The position numbers were made by a program, and so were the translations under genes. DNA of 64,000 bases from Myoxocephalus aenaeus (lineage: Eukaryota; Chordata; Actinopteri; Perciformes; Cottidae), in NCBI GenBank assembly GCA_038501785.1, contig JBAMJR010000170.1, forward strand, positions 6,770,501-6,834,500. The letters are read 5' to 3'. Positions 58,198-64,000 of the stretch are shown one piece after another. The notes beneath the pieces are model-generated. The model worked only from the letters and a program-made list of their open reading frames with translations, was not told the origin of the DNA and made no database searches. Positions within the stretch are counted from its first letter, which is position 1. The number at the start of each line of letters is the position of its first letter.

Positions 58198-58901
58198 TAT
58201 AATATAAACTATTACCTCTACAGACTAAAACACATGTAAAATCATGTCACCTTGCACTGTTAAAATTCATAAAAAGATATTGCCATTACAGCCAGGATCA
58301 GACATGTATACTCATGACAAGAGTAACAACACAGTCACAGAGAACCAGTCCCTTTGTATTTACCCAGATTTGCATCCCCCTCCATCTTACTAGTGACAAC
58401 GTTTATCCCATCCTGTGGTGTCTGTGAAAAACATAATGAAAGCACGAATGTACAAATGACATGACAGATGATAAAATATTAAACACAACCTGTCAAAAGC
58501 CTCTCTGTCTCTACCTCACCTGGTCCTACTGGATCATCTATTTGCAATGAACAAACCGGCAACACATGTTAAGAGGACGGTTTAACCATTGTGAGATGGA
58601 CTTTTGCTTCAGAAAACACACTGAACATTTGAGTGGGAGATGATTACATGACAGGGTTGATAAACTAAAAGTGTATAGGGGTTTATAAAAACTGTTGATA
58701 GGCTAGCTGTTTCTCCCTTTTTCCAGTGTTTAAGCTAAGCTAACTGTCCACAACAGAGACAATACATTCCCAAGATGTACAACAATTCCATGGTTTATTT
58801 CAGCCAGTTGATCACAACTACTTAAATCAGAATACAGTGTGTATAATCCTCAAGTATCTATCTGCATGTGTGAGCCAGTATCAAACAACGTTCTCATGTT
58901 T
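58198..58901. other. Duplicated flank between types A and B
   Basis: Matches pieces of 27880-28040, 28300-28390 and 30225-30421. No gene recognised. Confidence 0.45.
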
Positions 58902-60008
58902 TCATGTAAAGTACCAGTCATAAAGGTCATGAACTACATGGAAATCCCGGTCTCTTGACATGTGGTCGCAGGCGAGGCAGATAGGATGAATGAATTCATT
59001 GTTGGTTGACTGCAGATGAGGGGTGGCTGTGAAGAACTTCCTCCACTCAAAGTAACGTGCGTACGCCTCGCCATTCATGTCCAGCAGAAAGTCTGCCAGG
59101 GACTTTGCATCTGGGAAATCATTTATGTGAATGAAGGCGTCGGCGGGAAGGAACTGCTCGTAGTTTTCTCTTGGCGGACCCAAAACTACAGGAACTGTCC
59201 CCGCCACGAGGGCCCCATTAACCTTCTCTGTGATGTAGTCTCTATGGATCGAGTTCTCAAATGAGAGGTAAAACTTACAGCTAGCCATGGTTGAATAATA
59301 TTCATCATAACTCAAAAGGTGCCCTCCATAGGCTTTACCAAAGACGTGGATCTTGATGTGTTTGGATAGTTCTTGATAATATCTTTCTCTTACAGCTGTT
59401 CCAGTTTCAGGGGCTTTGTTACTGACAATCCAGCACACTAGTTTGTCTTTCTTGGGCAGAACAAAGTTATCTTTCATTTCTGTCTGTCTGATAGTGAGCT
59501 CATTCCTCACGGTGATGTCAGCATCTCTTCTGTAGCTCAGCGTTAAGTTGAACAGGTGGTCCAGACCCGGTATCTTCGCTGTGTTCGTTGGCGATTCCAC
59601 ATGGAACCAAATCCACTTCTGAAAAGCTGGACGGGGGTCCTGCGGCATGTTTTTTAAATGCCAGTCTATATCTCTGTGGAAGAAAATGACTCCCTGTGCC
59701 TTGCTGTAGAGGGATCTATTATCTGTCAGAACACAGGTATCAATGTGGAAGTAGGTTGAGCAGACTTTGAAATCAAACTTCACACCGAGAGGCCAGAACC
59801 ACAGAAGGACTATGGGCTTTTCCTGTGGATCCGTGACCTGACGATATTCCTCTTGAGATAATGTAGGGGGGCAAACAGGAGATGTTGGCTCAAAATACAG
59901 AACGAATGCCAGAATAGAGGCCATGAGGCAGATAGCGGCTATATTTCTTAACCACAATGTTTTCTTGGAAGCCGGCATCGTCATCTGTGGAAGTAGAGAG
60001 TGAAGCAT
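58902..60008 (-). CDS. Alpha-1,3-fucosyltransferase (FUT9-like, type B), second full copy
   Basis: A 368-codon single-exon gene collinear with 30422-31528 without indels; about nine residues differ (for example at positions 11, 31, 59, 147, 178 and 241). All GT10 features are kept: membrane anchor 22-39, HRDI 111-114, Glu138 in the VESP block, FENSIHRDYITEK 250-262 with Lys262, and VPVVLGPP. Expected role is Golgi alpha-1,3-fucosylation of lactosamine glycans from GDP-fucose. The upstream flank agrees with the other copies for only about 45 bases, then shortens, and the CRE-like block of the other copies is missing, so expression may differ. The start is as in the other copies. Confidence 0.95.
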   Translation of the reverse strand: MLHSLLPQMTMPASKKTLWLRNIAAICLMASILAFVLYFEPTSPVCPPTLSQEEYRQVTDPQEKPIVLLWFWPLGVKFDFKVCSTYFHIDTCVLTDNRSLYSKAQGVIFFHRDIDWHLKNMPQDPRPAFQKWIWFHVESPTNTAKIPGLDHLFNLTLSYRRDADITVRNELTIRQTEMKDNFVLPKKDKLVCWIVSNKAPETGTAVRERYYQELSKHIKIHVFGKAYGGHLLSYDEYYSTMASCKFYLSFENSIHRDYITEKVNGALVAGTVPVVLGPPRENYEQFLPADAFIHINDFPDAKSLADFLLDMNGEAYARYFEWRKFFTATPHLQSTNNEFIHPICLACDHMSRDRDFHVVHDLYDWYFT

Positions 60009-60365
60009 ACACTTAGATAACTACCTCAGGAGTTGCAGCAAATAGTTAAATCCTTATTCCAAAATATTACCAACTGGGGAAAAATAATATGTGTTTCTTT
60101 GATGGCAAGTTGAAGGTACAAAAGGTCTCTGCAGGCTGATTTCATCCAGTATTCGTAGCTATACCTTCAGAAAATGATGTACCGTAAATAAGGGGGGGCG
60201 GAATAATTGGTGGATGGGTCCAACAAGCAGCGATCTTTCAGCCAGGAGATCTCTGTTTGTTCCCCATGTGAAAATTGAAGGCAATGTTGATTTATTTGTC
60301 ACGTAACTGGCATACTTCAGTCACGGCACTTCATCGTTATTTTAACCCAAACAACTGTATTTACC
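60009..60365. other. Beginning of the third tandem unit
   Basis: 60009-60165 matches the other type B upstream flanks in part; 60205-60365 matches 33330-33490 of unit 2. The intervening about 1.3 kb of unit 2, including the CRE-like cluster, is absent here. No gene. Confidence 0.5.
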
Positions 60366-60749
60366 TAGGGTGACCAGATTTGAGTTTGTGAAAAAGAGGA
60401 CACTTCGTCTCAGGGGGGGGGGGGGGTGTAGCAGTAGTGTATAGCATGCAGGGGAATTACATTTACGTTGAGATCGGTCGACCAATGACAGTTCTCTCTA
60501 CAGTCAGAGCTTGCGCAAGAAGGTGGAACGTGAGGGAGATACCATTTCCAAAACTTGTAAGGGGGTAATAACTATTTTCCCGGATGTAGCAAAATCCCGG
60601 ACGTACCATTTCCAAAACTTGTAAGGGGGTAATAACTATTTTCCCCGACGTAGCAAAATCCCGGACGTTTTTGGAATCCCTGCCGGACGCTTTTTTTAGG
60701 TCTCGAAAAGAGGACATGTCCGGGAAAAAGAGGACGTCTGGTCACCCTA
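60366..60749. mobile_element. hAT-type MITE, second copy of the 13526-13849 family
   Basis: Inverted termini TAGGGTGACCAGA and TCTGGTCACCCTA are flanked by a duplicated ATTTACC(T). The unit 2 equivalent (about 33487) is empty. The interior carries a duplicated 62-bp segment (accatttccaaaacttgtaa... twice) that makes it 60 bp longer than the first copy. Confidence 0.8.
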
Positions 60750-61277
60750 ATTTACCTAAACTGAACTAGGTAGTTTTGTTACCTAAACCTCACTTTTGGT
60801 TTTCTGTGAAGGCGGTAATTTATTTTGAAAAGACCGTATTGTAATGAGCGGAAACTAACTGATACCTGTTGCTGGCTTTCATAGAAAAATGCCCCACAAC
60901 TTCCATTGTGTATTTCAATCAATGCTGATAATTCTGTATTTCAAGTTGTGTCTCTGGGGGCTTATCAAACAATCAATTAGGACAATTATTTTGCATTTCA
61001 AATAATCTTTTAAAGCAACATATGATACATTGTTGTATTGTTTTGATTACCTTAGGTTAAGCAGCAAATTGTATAGCCAATCCCGCACTGCCGATACAGA
61101 TACATATCAGGTTACTTCCTGTTGTCATTTGCATTCCATTAAAATTGTGTTTTCAGTTGATTTAATGATGTTAAACTACTACTTGTACTAATAAAGACAC
61201 AGTTGTCGTCACTGCAAGAGTAGAGGTGTTTTCTCTCTGTAGTCTGTTACCTGCCACAAACTGCAGTGATTATTTAT
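60750..61277. other. Third-unit spacer, then unknown sequence
   Basis: It matches 33490-33630 up to about 60900; after that no match and no gene recognised. Confidence 0.35.
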
Positions 61278-61640
61278 ATCCAATGTGTGGTATGCAGTGG
61301 TGGGCAGCTAAGCCTCCTCTGCTGGCCTAAACAGAATCACAAAGTTATAGCTATTTTATAATTTAATTGTTTTTCAGAAATACACTACATGTATTATAAT
61401 TATGTTTTCCATATTTCTCATTGCACAGCTCCTGTCTTAGTCTGTTGCTCTGCTTCCAGCCTGCAGCGCTGCTTCTAGTGCAGCTTTTGTTAAGGAGAGC
61501 TTTTAACCAATCACATTTCACCTCTATGGCTCTATGGAAGGAGAGAGGCCCAAGGCCTTCTAGGTGGCCTTTGCAGATTATAGTACATGGGGACATTATC
61601 GTTGATTGTCATAAACTTCAACTAATCTGATCTTTAGTTT
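61278..61640. repeat. Dispersed repeat, inverted relative of 16690-17140
   Basis: It starts with a hAT-type word, cagtggtgggcagctaag, and shares several 15-20 base words with the reverse complement of 16800-17130. Family unknown. Confidence 0.5.
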
Positions 61641-61934
61641 GACAAACTGGGCGTATTCTTTGACGTGCCAGCAGCAGCTGCTACTCGTGCCACGGCGCCT
61701 CTCACCCCGCTTGGTTCTCCGCCGGAGAGGCTAGCAATGTGGAGGTGGTGGGGGAGGCAGGGGTTCCCTCACCGTCAGACCTGTTTTCCTTCGCGCCTCC
61801 TCGGGTGGTGGCGAATTTTACGGTAGTTAATATCATTCCTTTTGATCGTGGCTCGTGCTCTTCAGCGTGCAGTGTTTTAGTGCTGCAGTTTTGTCGGATT
61901 GTTTTGTCATGTTTTGTTATAACTAAACGTGACT
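61641..61934. other. GC-rich segment, no gene recognised
   Basis: An open frame (61739-61990) has no family signature. Possibly a fragment of a retroelement. Confidence 0.25.
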
Positions 61935-62309
61935 GGTTCTTGTTGATGTGGACTACAATTAGGTTTCAATTAGGACCCAAACGCCAATGACGATGTAAAG
62001 TAAATTTATTTAACAAAAACAGGCTTCCAAAAAACACAGGATCAAGAATCAAAAACAGGGATTAAAAAAAGGACACGGGAACACACCAACTAACACACAG
62101 TACAATCTGACACTGGGGCAGAAGACAGACAGGGTTTAAATACAAGGGGAGGGTGAAGGTAATGACGCACAGGTGGAAACCATGAGGGCAGGTGAAGGGA
62201 ATGAGCAATCAGGAGACACACACGGGAGGCAGACAACAGGAAGTGCGGGGACACAGGATACCAGAGACACAAACTACAAAATAAAACAGGAAGCCATCCA
62301 ACACCGTGA
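61935..62309 (-). mobile_element. LTR (solo), minus orientation
   Basis: On the minus strand it begins TGTCACGGTGTTGG (62309), has TATTTAAACC as a box-like site (about 62130) and ends in ggcgtttgggtcctaattg, related to the LTR at 22291-22620. No internal genes; target duplication not found. Confidence 0.5.
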
Positions 62310-62589
62310 CAGTATTTGTCCTTTTTATGAATTATTTGCGTCTGTATGTTTTGAAATTCTGACTGTGACGTCATTATTAAATAACCGAGAATATGATTAT
62401 GGTTTCTCTTTAACACTGACATTAATTGATTAGGCTCAATGTTTCAGTTTAAACTTACATTATATAACTCATCAAACCCGACACCCAGGAATAATCAGCC
62501 TCACTTGACTGAATGGAAACTACTATAATTATAGCCATAATAAAAGTTATTGAGGGAATTAACAGATCATTAAAAGATAAATCCTAAAT

Positions 62590-63930
62590 TTCACTGCGAG
62601 GATTGAATCCATTAAAATGAATGTACTGCACAGATTACTCTATCTATTTCAAACGCTACCAACAGAGATTAAGCAAAAACAATTTCATGAATGGGACAAG
62701 ATGATATCTACGTATATTTGGACAGGTAAAAGACCCAGGGTCCGTCTCAAAACCTTACAACTACCTAAAGAAAAGGGAGGATGGGGCCTACCGTGTTTTA
62801 GGGATTATTATTTGGCAGCACAGATGAGAGCTGTAATATGCTGGTGCAACCCATCGTATAAGGCTCAATGGAAAAGAAAAAAACATTCAATACAGGCAAT
62901 CCTAGCTGATAGCAACCTACAAAGTCCCATAAATATTACTGATAACCCATGGTTGAAGTGGACTCTTGAAGTATGGAAAACCATTATAAGTGAACACAAA
63001 TTAGAGGGAGATATTGTAACACTTAAATGGTGTGCATATGATTCTGACTTCACACCAAATAAAATGGATACTAGATTTAAGGATTGGACAGCAACAGGAA
63101 TAACAGCCATATGCAACATAATGAAAGGAGACACACTGCTAAGTTTTGAAACTCTTAAAGAGAAACATTCACTAGAAAAACAGGACTTATATCGATACTT
63201 GCAGATGTGACGTTTCGTGAATACGAAGATGAAAAATATGACAAAGAGTACATATCTGATAAACTGTTTAGAAAAGCATACAACTCAGATATAGGCAGTA
63301 AAATCATCTCATGTAAATATAAATGTCTGTTGAATTTTAAAATACATTCAACCTCTTATATTAAAACAAAATGGGAGAAGGAGGGAGGAATAACTATATC
63401 CGAGGAAGAATGGACAGTAATATGTAAAGTTCAATGGAAGTGTACCAGATTGCAGACATGGAGAGAGTTTGGGTGGAAAAATGTGATACGGTATTTTATT
63501 ACACCCTCTCAGAAACACTACTATGATAGTAACCCTCCTGTTTGCTGGAGAGGATGTGGGAATCAAAATGCAAACCATTAGCATATTTTCTGGGATTGCC
63601 CTGCTATCACAGACTATTGGAGAGGGATACACACCGCCCTACAGAACATGTTTGAAGGTGAGATACCTCTGGAAAGTAAGACCATGTATCTGGGATATTT
63701 ACCTGACACATTGTCAAAAAGTATTAAATAAACGTACTGCTTGTGGTCGGCAAAAAGACTCTCACCAGGAAATGGTTATCACAAGAGAGTCCCACTCTGA
63801 ATACATGGATGGACATTACAATGGACATTTACAACATGGAGAAGATAACCGCATCTGTCAACCACAAACTGGAACAATGTTTGGGATATTGGAAAAAATG
63901 GGTTGCATACGTGGCACCCCATTGACCTGA
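62590..63930 (+). pseudogene. L1-like LINE, 3' part of ORF2, broken
   Basis: The frame at 62617-63210 carries the post-RT region typical of fish L1-type ORF2: RLLYLFQTLPTEIKQKQF, then DKMISTYIWTGKRPRVR and LPKEKGGWGLPCFRDYYLAA. It continues in other frames at 63207-63581 and 63743-63925. A Cys-rich CWRGCGNQNANH block is interrupted by a stop at 63579. There is no upstream RT or endonuclease, so the copy is 5'-truncated near 62480-62590. The 3' end is beyond or near the right window edge. Confidence 0.85.
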
Positions 63931-64000
63931 TTTTGTTTTCATGGATCAATGAATGTACAATGGAGAACAGATCGCTCCTTAGTTATATATTGTTTTTCTT

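Noticed and set aside
61739..61990. 83-codon GC-rich frame
   Set aside because: Open but without recognisable motif; composition suggests a retroelement fragment.

Overview
The window is vertebrate nuclear DNA, almost certainly from a teleost fish. It has sparse single-exon vertebrate-type genes in AT-rich sequence, long microsatellites, and a dense load of hAT, PIF/Harbinger, Tc1/mariner, Ty3/gypsy-chromovirus, L1 and CR1/L2-like elements. No bacterial-style operons, RNA genes or CRISPR arrays were seen.

The only intact host genes are alpha-1,3-fucosyltransferases of the FUT9-like GT10 family, all on the minus strand. There are two paralogue types. 'Type A' (361 aa) has one intact copy at 54983-56068 and one wrecked copy at 24045-24826. 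'Type B' (368 aa) has intact copies at 30422-31528 and 58902-60008, and the 5' part of a third copy cut by the left window edge (1-438). The order A-B recurs because the window is built from tandem units of about 28-31 kb (type B start to type B start: 438, 31528, 60008). Colinear spacer pieces align between unit 1 and unit 2, and a third unit begins after 60009. The units differ mainly by mobile-element insertions, so one unit often shows the empty site for an insertion in the other.

Layout of unit 1 (about 0.4-31.5 kb): a solo LTR carrying nested elements (1416-5556); a decayed Ty3/gypsy chromovirus on the minus strand (6690-11269); several miniature DNA transposons (11563-12281, 13526-13849, 15470-16659); a hAT-like element with a piggyBac-like Cys-rich tail (18171-19530); a microsatellite-rich element (20582-22288); an LTR (22291-22620); a long hairpin (23074-23221); the type A pseudogene; a DD37E Tc1/mariner copy (26381-27668); and type B.

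Layout of unit 2 (about 31.5-60 kb): a cluster of CRE-like sites upstream of type B; the cleanest version of the shared spacer (33.6-35.1 kb); an XK-related gene fragment split by a 2.8 kb Harbinger element (35809-38635); a solo LTR (39178-39461); a 6.3 kb hAT (40142-46457) containing another hAT (43470-45112) and a perfect palindrome; a broken coiled-coil gene (52.5-54.3 kb); intact type A; and type B. The right end (60.0-64 kb) starts a third unit, then holds an LTR and the 3' part of an L1-like LINE.

Fucosyltransferases of this family transfer fucose from GDP-fucose to N-acetyllactosamine-type glycans in the Golgi (Lewis x-type structures). The expanded, partly decaying A/B array therefore looks like a birth-and-death glycan-modifying gene cluster. 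I did not find a clearly new defence or enzymatic system. The most notable material is the tandem fucosyltransferase array with altered active-site residues, its divergent upstream sites, and several precisely dated nested insertions.
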